From positions 1 through 31,750 of the IMG/VR virus record IMGVR_UViG_3300025030_000321: 31,750 nt of DNA; one strand, written 5' to 3'. The notes beneath the pieces were generated by a model. That model worked only from the letters and a program-made list of their open reading frames with translations. It did not search any database and was not told the DNA's origin. This DNA is from a virus. Positions within the stretch are counted from its first letter, which is position 1. Every line of letters starts with the position of its first letter. Shown one piece after another: positions 14,104 through 20,865 of this stretch. Made by a program: the position numbers and the translations under genes.

Positions 14104-15223
14104 AGGAGTAGCAGGGGGTACAAGCGCATCTAAAACTATCTCTATTCTTTTGTGGTTAATTGACTATGCCCAAACTTTAAAAGGGCAAACCATAAGCGTT
14201 GTATCAGAGACATTTCCCCATCTTAAAAGAGGTGCTATAAGGGATTTTCTGATGATAATGCAGGAACATAAATACTTTCAGGATAAGAGATGGAACAAGA
14301 CTGATTATATTTATGAATATGAAACTGGAAGTAAAATAGAGTTCTTTTCAGCAGACCAGCCGGGAAAAGTAAGAGGCCCAAGACGTAATGTTCTTTTTAT
14401 CAACGAAGCCAATAACATAAGCTATGAAGTCTATACGATGTTGGAAGTAAGGACTAAGGATATTATTTGGTTAGACTGGAATCCGGTATCAGAGTTTTGG
14501 TGGTATGAAGAAGTATTAGGAAAGCAGGATGTGGATTTTCTCACGCTTAATTATAAAGATAACGAAGCATTAGACCCAAAGATAATCCAAGCGATAGAAG
14601 TCAGAAAGAATAATAAGAACTGGTGGAAAGTATATGGGTTGGGTGAATTGGGAGAGGCGGAAGGCAGGATATTTACAGGTTGGCAGTTATTAGATGAGAT
14701 ACCCCATGAAGCAAGGCTTGAAAGATACGGATTAGACTTCGGATATTCTAACGATCCCAGTGCTATTATAGCGATTTACTATTACAACGGGGGTTATATC
14801 TTAGACGAGATTACTTACCAAAAAGGACTCTCAAATAAACAACTATCAGATATCCTGGTTAATTCTCCACGAGCTTTAGTAATGGCTGACAGCGCAGAGC
14901 CCAAGAGTATAGATGAGATTAAGAGTTATGGAGTAAACGTACTTCCGGCTCAAAAAGGACAAGGAAGCGTTTTACAGGGTATCCAGTACGTCCAGGACCA
15001 GCGTATATCAGTGACTAAGCAATCACTAAACCTTTTAAAAGAATACCGCAATTACCTATGGCAGACTGATAAGGATGGAAAGATAATCAACGAGCCGGAA
15101 GTTATTTTCAATCATTGTATGGATGCCATCAGGTATGGGATGGAAAGCCTGAAACCATCACAGCCGATTGACTGGGATAAGTTGCCGAAGTATAAGCCTT
15201 TAGATTCTGTAATCGGTATATGA
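14048..15223 (+). CDS. terL: Terminase large subunit (packaging ATPase/nuclease)
   Basis: 391 aa from GTG 14048, chosen because AGGAGG at 14037-14042 is well spaced; the start lies inside terS. Walker A is GGTSASKT at 23-30, Walker B is VLFINEA at 115-121. The C-terminal RNase H-like nuclease has Asp230 in GLDFGYSND and Asp281 in VMADSAEPKS, with a later DAIRYG. This is the PBSX-type TerL layout. The enzyme pumps DNA into the prohead and cuts it. Length is normal for the group. Its stop overlaps the next start by ATGA. Confidence 0.9.
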   Translation: MFQKVTATEKLLKLKKRIRGVAGGTSASKTISILLWLIDYAQTLKGQTISVVSETFPHLKRGAIRDFLMIMQEHKYFQDKRWNKTDYIYEYETGSKIEFFSADQPGKVRGPRRNVLFINEANNISYEVYTMLEVRTKDIIWLDWNPVSEFWWYEEVLGKQDVDFLTLNYKDNEALDPKIIQAIEVRKNNKNWWKVYGLGELGEAEGRIFTGWQLLDEIPHEARLERYGLDFGYSNDPSAIIAIYYYNGGYILDEITYQKGLSNKQLSDILVNSPRALVMADSAEPKSIDEIKSYGVNVLPAQKGQGSVLQGIQYVQDQRISVTKQSLNLLKEYRNYLWQTDKDGKIINEPEVIFNHCMDAIRYGMESLKPSQPIDWDKLPKYKPLDSVIGI

Positions 15224-15429
15224 ACAACACGCCTGCCACAACTGCTGAAGACTTTGTTAAATACATAGCAGAGAATAAGCCCCATTTAATTGAGATAGAG
15301 GAGGAGATACAGCAATACTGCCGGGGAACATCAGAAGGTAAACTTATCATTGAAGTCCATGTCAGAGGCCACAACCCCGTTAAAGTCCGCTTCCTTCCCC
15401 AAAGAGAATGGAGTCGTAAATTGACTTGA
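15220..15429 (+). CDS. Hypothetical 69-aa protein
   Basis: ATGA-coupled to terL. The product starts with an acidic helix (EDFVKYIAENKPHLIEIEEE) and ends with beta-like IIEVHVRGHNPVKVRFLP. No family is recognised. It sits between terminase and portal genes, so it may be a small packaging or head-completion factor; that is inference. The next promoter-like element overlaps its last codons. Confidence 0.55.
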   Translation: MNNTPATTAEDFVKYIAENKPHLIEIEEEIQQYCRGTSEGKLIIEVHVRGHNPVKVRFLPQREWSRKLT

Positions 15430-15498
15430 TTAACTTAATATAGTAAGTATTAGTTGTCCATCATTTCGATGCAGGACGCCTATAGGGCGTCTATTTTT
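15421..15498 (+). promoter_or_regulatory. TTGACTTGAT promoter-like element and leader hairpin before portal
   Basis: TTGACTTGAT at 15421 overlaps the preceding gene's end. The -10 is unclear: TATAGT at 15439 fits consensus best but sits only 12 bases away. Hairpin GACGCC 15475-15480 / GGCGTC 15486-15491, then TATTTTT and ATG 15499. No SD is present. It shares 15 identical bases at its start with the element at 2628, plus TAGTTGTC downstream. Confidence 0.5.
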
Positions 15499-17481
15499 AT
15501 GGCAAAATTAAAAGACCAAGACCTTCTGACAGAGATGAGCCAGCAGTATGACTTGTCTAAACGTTACCTCGACCCCGTACATGACAGAATGAACTCACAG
15601 GAGGAACTCTACCGGTGTTTCATAGACTCACAGAACTATCCCCACTCAGCTAAAGTATTTGATCCACGCATATTCAGAGTAATTGAAACCATAACCCCGA
15701 GAATGGTAGCCAACGAACCCACAGGGAGCTTCTATCCCACAGAGGAAGGGGATGTGGCTACCAACCAGATACTCAATGCGCTTATTAAATACGACTGGCG
15801 AAGGGCAGTGATGTTTCCCAAGCTAGTCATGTTCGTTAAAAGTATGCTTTTATTCGGGACGGCCTTCGGAAGAACCTATTGGGACTTTCGTGAGTGTGAG
15901 AAGACGAGAATGGAGCCCAAAACTATCAACGGTAAGACAGTCTGGACACCTAAATCTACTAAAAAGTTCACCTACACAGAGTATGACGGGCCTAACTTCG
16001 AGATATTAAACATCTACGACTGCTTCCCCGATCCCAATGCTACGAGTTTAGACAACATGAGGTGGTTTATATACAGGACTTTCAAGACTTTAGACGAGAT
16101 GGAGAAGGAAAATGATGCCAGAGGAGGAGAATATTGGAAGAACCTGTCAGAGTTAAGGGCTGCGGTTAAAGACAGTAAGGACAAAGATAAACAAAAGAGA
16201 GGCGCACAGCCCCAAGATATCAACTACAGAGAACACAGAAGGGTCATGTTATCCACTCAAGAGCTTCATGGAGAGGATATCAGTAACCCTGAGTTTGTTG
16301 TCCTTATAAGATATGAGAAAGACAGATGGGTTTTTAGTGTACCTGAATATGGAATAGTCATAAGAGATGTTGAGAACCCTTACTTTCACGGCCAACTGCC
16401 AATAGTGTACGGAGTTGACTATCCTTATCCCGGTGAACTCTATGGCATGGGTGAGATTGAACCGATTGACCGTATTCAAAGAGCCATCAACGCCGTATTG
16501 AACCAGAGATTGGATAACGTGCAATTGGTTTTAAGGAATATGTGGAAGGTCAAGAAGAACTCAGGGGTTGACCTTCATACTCTTGTCTCCGCTCCGGGAA
16601 ACATAGTCACAACTGACGATATGGAAGCGGTAGATACAATAAACGTTCCCGATGTCACTGGGGGGACTTTCGTCCAGACAATGAACTACCTTACCGCAGC
16701 CATGCAGAACGGCTCAGGGATAACAGACTATACGATGGGAATCAACACAGGAGCCAACACAGCTAATGAAACCGCAACCGGAACCAGACTTATTCAACAG
16801 GAAGCAAACGCACAATTCAAATTAAAGATACAGCTCTTTAACGCTATGGTTATTGAGAGAATAGCTAACCAGTGGAAAGACCTAAGGATTCAATACACCA
16901 CTGAAAAACAGAAAGTAAGGATTATCGGCAGAAACGAAGTCAAATACATGAGGGACAAAACAGAGCTGGGAAGAACAGATATGATGGGTGAGCCTATCAT
17001 GCCGGGAGACCTTGAGACACAGGCCAAGATGGTTGTAGGAGAGGATGATAACTTTGCCTTCCTCACTCTCTTGCCTGAAGACATCCAACCTTCTGTGGTA
17101 GGGGACTATGACTTTATCGCAGCTCCCTCTAGCGAACAGTTAAGCGACCCCATAGCCATGCAGGAGAACTTCTTTATAGCTCTTGAGAAAGTATCTAACC
17201 CCGCTTGGGTACAGGGATTGGCTTCATCAGGTAAGAAACTAAACTATGCCGAAATGACTGAAAAGGTATTCGAGAAACTCAACTTAGGTATTGAACTCAA
17301 TGACGTATTGGAAGATTTGCAACCCGCCCAACCCGGAATGGGTGTAGATATGGGCGGGGAAATGTTAGGAGGTGAAGTCGGTGGATTTGACGAAGGAGCA
17401 GCAGGAGGCATACCAGCAGTCCCTTCAGCGGGGATCGGACTACCAGGTAATGGTCAGGGGCCGGGGATGGGAATGGGTTAA
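15499..17481 (+). CDS. Portal protein
   Basis: 660 aa from ATG 15499, placed right after the hairpin and T run; in-frame TTG 15454 and ATG 15469 lie in the hairpin leader and are less likely. The sequence shows a typical portal order: an early SQQYDLSKRYLDPVHDRMNS helix, FVKSMLLFGTAFGRTYWD, then PYFHGQLPIVYGVDYPYPGE and the DRIQRAINAVLNQRLDN helix. The dodecameric portal forms the DNA gate of the head. The C-terminus is Gly/Met-rich and its last 100 bases also encode the start of the next gene in another frame. Confidence 0.85.
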   Translation: MAKLKDQDLLTEMSQQYDLSKRYLDPVHDRMNSQEELYRCFIDSQNYPHSAKVFDPRIFRVIETITPRMVANEPTGSFYPTEEGDVATNQILNALIKYDWRRAVMFPKLVMFVKSMLLFGTAFGRTYWDFRECEKTRMEPKTINGKTVWTPKSTKKFTYTEYDGPNFEILNIYDCFPDPNATSLDNMRWFIYRTFKTLDEMEKENDARGGEYWKNLSELRAAVKDSKDKDKQKRGAQPQDINYREHRRVMLSTQELHGEDISNPEFVVLIRYEKDRWVFSVPEYGIVIRDVENPYFHGQLPIVYGVDYPYPGELYGMGEIEPIDRIQRAINAVLNQRLDNVQLVLRNMWKVKKNSGVDLHTLVSAPGNIVTTDDMEAVDTINVPDVTGGTFVQTMNYLTAAMQNGSGITDYTMGINTGANTANETATGTRLIQQEANAQFKLKIQLFNAMVIERIANQWKDLRIQYTTEKQKVRIIGRNEVKYMRDKTELGRTDMMGEPIMPGDLETQAKMVVGEDDNFAFLTLLPEDIQPSVVGDYDFIAAPSSEQLSDPIAMQENFFIALEKVSNPAWVQGLASSGKKLNYAEMTEKVFEKLNLGIELNDVLEDLQPAQPGMGVDMGGEMLGGEVGGFDEGAAGGIPAVPSAGIGLPGNGQGPGMGMG

Positions 17482-17665
17482 GAAGTATTACCAGAGCAAG
17501 GTACAGGTATTCGCCTCAAACCTGCTTTTAAACGAAAAGAAAAAGATAGAGGAGTTTGAAGGTGAAAGGCACGAGTTAATAGGGATTAAAAAGTTATTAG
17601 GATCAATAGAGAACGATATCAAGGCAGTAGAAGATGAACAAAATAAGCCCGTTGCCAAAAAGTGA
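17381..17665 (+). CDS. Small helical head-region protein overlapping the portal C-terminus
   Basis: 94 aa from GTG 17381. The near-perfect SD AGGAGGTGA at 17367-17375 lies inside the portal gene, and GTG 17372 is within that SD, so 17381 is preferred. The protein reads MDLTKEQQEAYQQSLQ, then WEWVKKYYQSKVQVF and an acidic coiled-coil-like C-terminus. This resembles short helical proteins found after portal or terminase genes in other phages; no function is established. 101 bases are used in two frames. The next gene starts inside its end. Confidence 0.6.
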   Translation: MDLTKEQQEAYQQSLQRGSDYQVMVRGRGWEWVKKYYQSKVQVFASNLLLNEKKKIEEFEGERHELIGIKKLLGSIENDIKAVEDEQNKPVAKK

Positions 17666-17867
17666 TGATTACATATTCGAAGGTGGGGAACACTATACGA
17701 GTATCCCTATACCTTTACCGCTTTGTAATCATAAGGACTATATGAAAGGGACGTACATGGACAACAATGACGGGACGGCATCATGCACTAAGTGTTCTTG
17801 GGGGTTCAGAGTACCGGGATACATGAGGATACTCGATGGCAAGGTTTTTGATTTGAGACGGAAGTAG
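17634..17867 (+). CDS. Small Cys/His protein, probable zinc-binding
   Basis: 77 aa with an ATG 32 bases inside the previous gene. The middle holds CNHKDYMKGTYMDNNDGTAS followed by CTKC, a likely four-ligand zinc site, and then WGFRVPGYMRI. No family is recognised. It lies between portal-associated and scaffold genes, so it could be a head assembly or accessory factor. No clear SD is seen, consistent with coupled translation. Confidence 0.5.
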   Translation: MNKISPLPKSDDYIFEGGEHYTSIPIPLPLCNHKDYMKGTYMDNNDGTASCTKCSWGFRVPGYMRILDGKVFDLRRK

Positions 17868-17961
17868 GCCTGCCCCTATTTCCATCCCAGGCCAAAAGCC
17901 TGCTTAAAAAGCAAACGGGAAGTTCTTGGTCTTTATAAACCATGCGAAAGGGGGTGATTAT
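17867..17961 (+). promoter_or_regulatory. Leader with mutually exclusive hairpins before the scaffold gene
   Basis: GGCCTG (17867-17872) can pair with CAGGCC (17888-17893), or CAGGC (17888-17892) can pair with GCCTG (17898-17902, loop CAAAA); both cannot form at once. SD GGGGGTGA follows at 17950-17957. The SD also pairs as GGGTGA (17952-17957) with TCACCC (17965-17970), placing ATG 17962 in the 7-base loop. Confidence 0.45.
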
Positions 17962-18678
17962 ATGTCACCCGATGAATTAGATGCCCTTAACCGTCAGGTA
18001 ACTGACGGGGAAGGAAATATAGCAGAGGACACTGCTCCCGAGGAGTCATCAACTCAAGAACAAACCACTGTTGAAGAAGGTGCAACGGCAGAGAAGTCGG
18101 CGGAAACCAAAGAGTCTGTCCCAACAGACACTAAGGGGACCGAAAACGAACCAGAGATGGTCGAAACCGCATCCGATGAGACAGGAAAAAGGTATGTACC
18201 TGAGAGCCGATTTAAGGAAGTCTATGCTAAGTGGAAATCAGCTGAAAGGGAAAGAGCGCAGAAACCTAATTACGTTCCTACGCCTCCTCCCGCTCAAGCT
18301 CCTTTAAACAAGACAGAAGCTCTTGAAACCGAACTCTTAAAAGGTACATTGCCTCAGTTTAACCCGGATAGCCCGGACTACAGTTTAGAGATGGACGAAT
18401 TGGGTTATTCCATCTATGAGGGTTCAAAAGACCCCAAAGGGAATTACGCAATAACCCGTCTTGAAGCTGCACGAAAGGCTTTACAAATGGCTAAGAAGAT
18501 AACTTCAAAGCTGGCGGATGTGAAACTTGAGGCCCGGTCTGTGAAAGCCCAACAGTCCGACCAGGGGATTACTAATAGAGTTCTTAACAGGGAAGGCACA
18601 AAAGCCGATCCTGAAAAGATGACGATTGAAGAAAAAGAAGAGTGGCTGAAATCGCAAGGGTTGTGGGATACAACTTAA
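17962..18678 (+). CDS. Putative head scaffolding protein
   Basis: 238 aa from ATG 17962 with SD GGGGGTGA; an in-frame TTG at 17926 is upstream of the SD and rejected. Residues 1-85 are very acidic and disordered-looking (EEGATAEKSAETKESVP). Residues 85-238 are helical and charged, with a Pro-rich break (YVPTPPPAQAPLN) and a basic middle region (AARKALQMAKKITSK). Acidic, helical proteins directly upstream of a capsid gene are typically scaffolds that shape the prohead. Assignment is by position and composition, not by a motif. Confidence 0.6.
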   Translation: MSPDELDALNRQVTDGEGNIAEDTAPEESSTQEQTTVEEGATAEKSAETKESVPTDTKGTENEPEMVETASDETGKRYVPESRFKEVYAKWKSAERERAQKPNYVPTPPPAQAPLNKTEALETELLKGTLPQFNPDSPDYSLEMDELGYSIYEGSKDPKGNYAITRLEAARKALQMAKKITSKLADVKLEARSVKAQQSDQGITNRVLNREGTKADPEKMTIEEKEEWLKSQGLWDTT

Positions 18679-18684
18679 GGCTAT

Positions 18685-18717
18685 TAGTAATACTTTAAAG
18701 GGGGTGAAATTACTATG
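18685..18717 (+). promoter_or_regulatory. Capsid gene initiation hairpin presenting the SD
   Basis: TAGTAAT (18685-18691) pairs with ATTACTA (18709-18715), a perfect 7-bp stem whose 17-base loop holds AGGGGGTGA (18699-18707). The last paired base is the A of ATG 18715. This may display the SD in a loop while keeping the start partly closed. Confidence 0.4.
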
Positions 18718-18843
18718 GCTTTAACTACAGCATCAACATTAACCACCCATACAACGGGTGCGGGTTTAGCGATCAAAAACCGTTACTATGACGAACTGTT
18801 CTTAAGACAAGCTGATAAAAAGCTGGTTCTAGTGAGCCCATAT
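18715..18843 (+). CDS. Major capsid protein, exon 1 (N4-gp56 family)
   Basis: 43 codons: ATG with a strong SD, then ALTTASTLTTHTTGAGLAI and NRYYDELFLRQADKKLVLV, typical of the N-terminus of N4-gp56-type capsid proteins. The frame meets a TAA at 18850, a few codons inside the intron. Joining after the Tyr codon at 18841-18843 to 19561 restores a continuous protein with YGQ, which matches the family's usual FGQ/YGQ position. Splice position is inferred and may shift by a few bases. The mature protein would have 332 residues. Confidence 0.7.
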
Positions 18844-19560
18844 ATGGAGTAATTTATATATGAATCTCCTCTGAATAACGGGAAACTCCAGAACGGACAA
18901 CCCGATGGAAGAGGAACTTGCACATTAACATTTAGCATGATAGAATAGTTGCGTATGGAAGCAACTAGGATAGCTTATTTATCAGGATTATTTGACGGAG
19001 AAGGATATATTCGAGTGAATAAATCGCAATCGAAGAAATCACTTAAATCTATGCAACGTATTACTCCTGATTTTGATCTTACTGTTGGAATAACAAATTC
19101 TGTTTTAGAAGTAGTAGAACCATTCAAGGAAAATTGGGGCGGTTACATATACGCTAATAAAAGAGATAACAGAAAAATAATATTTCAATGGATTAGATAT
19201 GGTCAAAAGGCGGAAGAAATGATTAGATTATTCCAGCCATATTTAATTATAAAACAGAAAAAAGCTATTCTTGCTCTTGAATATCAAGAATACTATAACT
19301 CTACAAAGTCTCGTGGTAAGACAAAAGCACCAGAGATAGTTAAAAAATTAGATGAGTATTATTGGAAATTTAGAGAGCTAAATGCTAAAGGTAGTCAATG
19401 GCTTGTTTCTCACCAGCAGAGACTAAGTGAGGAGCTTCAATCTGTAGAAAGAAAATATAAAATCTACAAATTGAATGAAGCGATAGTCCGAACTACACGG
19501 GAACGTGTAGAGGCTAGCAGAAATGCCTAGCCCTAGTAACAAAATTGTCACAAACAGTTG
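18844..19560 (+). mobile_element. Group I intron in the capsid gene
   Basis: About 717 bases between two in-frame capsid exons; exon 1 ends in U and the intron in G as group I introns do. Core elements: P/Q-like region with CGGGAAAC (18879-18886) and GACAACCCG (18896-18904); P7 from GACTA (19421-19425) with TAGTC (19484-19488); a P8-like arm between them, GCTTCAAT against ATTGAA plus an inner TGTAGA/TCTACA; P9-like stems CTACAC/GTGTAG (19493-19510) and GGCTAG/CTAGCC (19512-19532). A P1 candidate pairs CATATAT (18839-18845) with ATATATG (18856-18862), though the usual U-G pair is not obvious. The exact boundaries are provisional. Confidence 0.75.
18955..19530 (+). CDS. LAGLIDADG homing endonuclease (intron-encoded)
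   Basis: 191 aa from ATG 18955. LSGLFDGEGYI at residues 9-19 is a LAGLIDADG-type motif with the acidic metal ligand. Then come basic DNA-contact strands (VNKSQSKKSLKSM) and YLIIKQKKAILALEYQEYY, typical of single-motif family members that act as dimers. Known enzymes cut intronless alleles and spread the intron. Base use is AT-richer than nearby capsid exons, suggesting separate ancestry. Its 3' part also encodes the intron's P7 to P9. The start codon lies in the loop of hairpin TAGTTGC/GCAACTA (18946-18967), which should limit translation from unspliced or precursor RNA. Confidence 0.8.
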   Translation: MEATRIAYLSGLFDGEGYIRVNKSQSKKSLKSMQRITPDFDLTVGITNSVLEVVEPFKENWGGYIYANKRDNRKIIFQWIRYGQKAEEMIRLFQPYLIIKQKKAILALEYQEYYNSTKSRGKTKAPEIVKKLDEYYWKFRELNAKGSQWLVSHQQRLSEELQSVERKYKIYKLNEAIVRTTRERVEASRNA

Positions 19561-20430
19561 GGTCAGTTGAACAGGAAAGTTGCATCAGGTGAAGGCGGAT
19601 ATGGCTCACAAGTCCTTTACTGGACGAAATGGGTCAATCTGGACAATATCACTTCAGGAACAGGAGAGGGAGTACCAACAACCACGGTAGCCTTTTCTGC
19701 AATGAATGTGACAGGTTCTACCGCACAGTATGACAACGCAGTCGGTATATCTGACATTCTGGCTTATGCCTCAATGGGAGATATCATGAAGGCAGCGATA
19801 GAGAGGCTTGCATACAATGCAGGCGTTTCTATTGATACACTCGTCAGGAATGTTATCGCAACAGCGATGACGCAACAGAGCGCTTCCGCCACAGCCTACT
19901 GGTCAGCCGTTCCAGCCGGAGCTAACTTAATAATTAGCGAGGTCAGGAAAGCTGCCAGAACGCTTCAGAGGAATGACGCCTTCCAACAGGAAGACGGTAA
20001 CTGGGTAGCGGTAGCACATCCTGATTCAATCTACGATTTGACGGGAGATGCCTCAACAGGAGGCTGGATAGATGCCAACAAATACACCGAGGGTAATGCT
20101 ACGAAACTTATGACCGGTGAAGTCGGGAAACTGTATGGAGTTCGCTTCTTACAGTCTTCCAACGGCTACACAAGGGGAAGTTCGTACGCAACTACGTCGG
20201 CGGTTGTTGCTTCAACCACGATCTATGTCACATCCGTGTTTGGTAAGGATGCGTTCGGCGTTTCCGAACTCCAGAATCTTAAGACTTATATCAAGCCTTT
20301 CGGTTCCGGTGGAGTCGGAGACCCGACAGACAAAATTGCAACGGCAGGATGGAAAACTTTGTTTGGCACTAACGTGCTGAATTCTGCTTTCGCCGTAAAC
20401 ATTAATCACACAGTCAGTTCAACTGCCTAA
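19561..20430 (+). CDS. Major capsid protein, exon 2 (N4-gp56 family)
   Basis: 289 codons to TAA at 20428. The segment NAVGISDILAYASMGDIMK, then LAYNAGVSIDTLVRNVIATA and WVAVAHPDSIYDLTGD, matches the HK97-fold capsid proteins called N4-gp56 family. A Gly/Thr-rich loop and VYVTSVFGKDAFGVSEL-like strand near the C-terminus fit the A-domain. Frame-open sequence also starts at TTG 19558 but has no SD, which supports splicing rather than an independent start. The complete capsid protein forms the icosahedral shell. Downstream is a terminator-like hairpin. Confidence 0.85.
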   Translation, partial: GQLNRKVASGEGGYGSQVLYWTKWVNLDNITSGTGEGVPTTTVAFSAMNVTGSTAQYDNAVGISDILAYASMGDIMKAAIERLAYNAGVSIDTLVRNVIATAMTQQSASATAYWSAVPAGANLIISEVRKAARTLQRNDAFQQEDGNWVAVAHPDSIYDLTGDASTGGWIDANKYTEGNATKLMTGEVGKLYGVRFLQSSNGYTRGSSYATTSAVVASTTIYVTSVFGKDAFGVSELQNLKTYIKPFGSGGVGDPTDKIATAGWKTLFGTNVLNSAFAVNINHTVSSTA

Positions 20431-20445
20431 GGTGATTAAGTTGTT

Positions 20446-20476
20446 CCAATAGCCCGGCGCAAGTCGGGCTTGTTGG
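20446..20476 (+). terminator. Hairpin after the capsid gene
   Basis: CCAATA (20446-20451) pairs with TGTTGG (20471-20476, one U-G pair) and GCCCG (20452-20456) with CGGGC (20465-20469), with one bulged base and an 8-base loop. The stem has 11 pairs but lacks a clean U-tract. It sits between the capsid stop and the next promoter, where a terminator or RNase barrier would be expected. Confidence 0.4.
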
Positions 20477-20478
20477 TA

Positions 20479-20544
20479 TTGACTTGATGTGATATATTGA
20501 TACAGTTAATCCCGCAAGGGCAGACCCCACAAGGGTCTTTTTTT
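20479..20544 (+). promoter_or_regulatory. TTGACTTGAT promoter and double-hairpin leader
   Basis: TTGACT at 20479-20484, 16-bp spacer, TACAGT at 20501-20506. The leader holds CCC-GCAA-GGG (20511-20520) and then AGACCC 20522-20527 / GGGTCT 20533-20538 followed by T at 20538-20544 and ATG 20545. There is no SD between hairpin and start codon. Confidence 0.6.
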
Positions 20545-20865
20545 ATGGGCAAATGGATTTATTATAGTCCTAACCAGTACAAATACGTCAGTGATGATGA
20601 CCCACGCCCCGAAATCAAACTCAAAACCCGTGAAATAGGAGATACTTATGTTAAGTTCGTTCCTTCATGGAAGAAATACGAGCCTGACATATTAAATGTT
20701 GACAGGAAAGAAGACTTCAAAAGAAATGATGCTTTCCTTGCAGAAAGGGAACACGAAATCAAGACCGACCCCAAAGCAAGACGGTGGGAGGAGTCACGTA
20801 AGCAGGAGTGGGCCAGAAACAAGCCAGCATGGAGAAAACAGATGATGAGGGAGGGCTTAATATGA
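20545..20865 (+). CDS. Hypothetical 106-aa protein after the capsid gene
   Basis: ATG 20545 directly follows the hairpin and T run; an in-frame upstream ATG at 20497 lies in the promoter. The product has an aromatic N-terminus (MGKWIYYSPNQYKYVSDDD) and a highly charged helical C-terminus rich in Arg, Glu and Trp (RRWEESRKQEWARNKPAWRK). No family is recognised. Position after the capsid and before glycan genes suggests a small virion or head protein. It is linked by ATGA to the glycosyltransferase gene. Confidence 0.55.
   Translation: MGKWIYYSPNQYKYVSDDDPRPEIKLKTREIGDTYVKFVPSWKKYEPDILNVDRKEDFKRNDAFLAEREHEIKTDPKARRWEESRKQEWARNKPAWRKQMMREGLI

Noticed and set aside
18715-18852. Capsid gene as a pseudogene with premature stop
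   Set aside because: The second part is intact, the insert has group I core elements and an endonuclease, and removing it restores the family sequence; splicing explains the stop better than decay.
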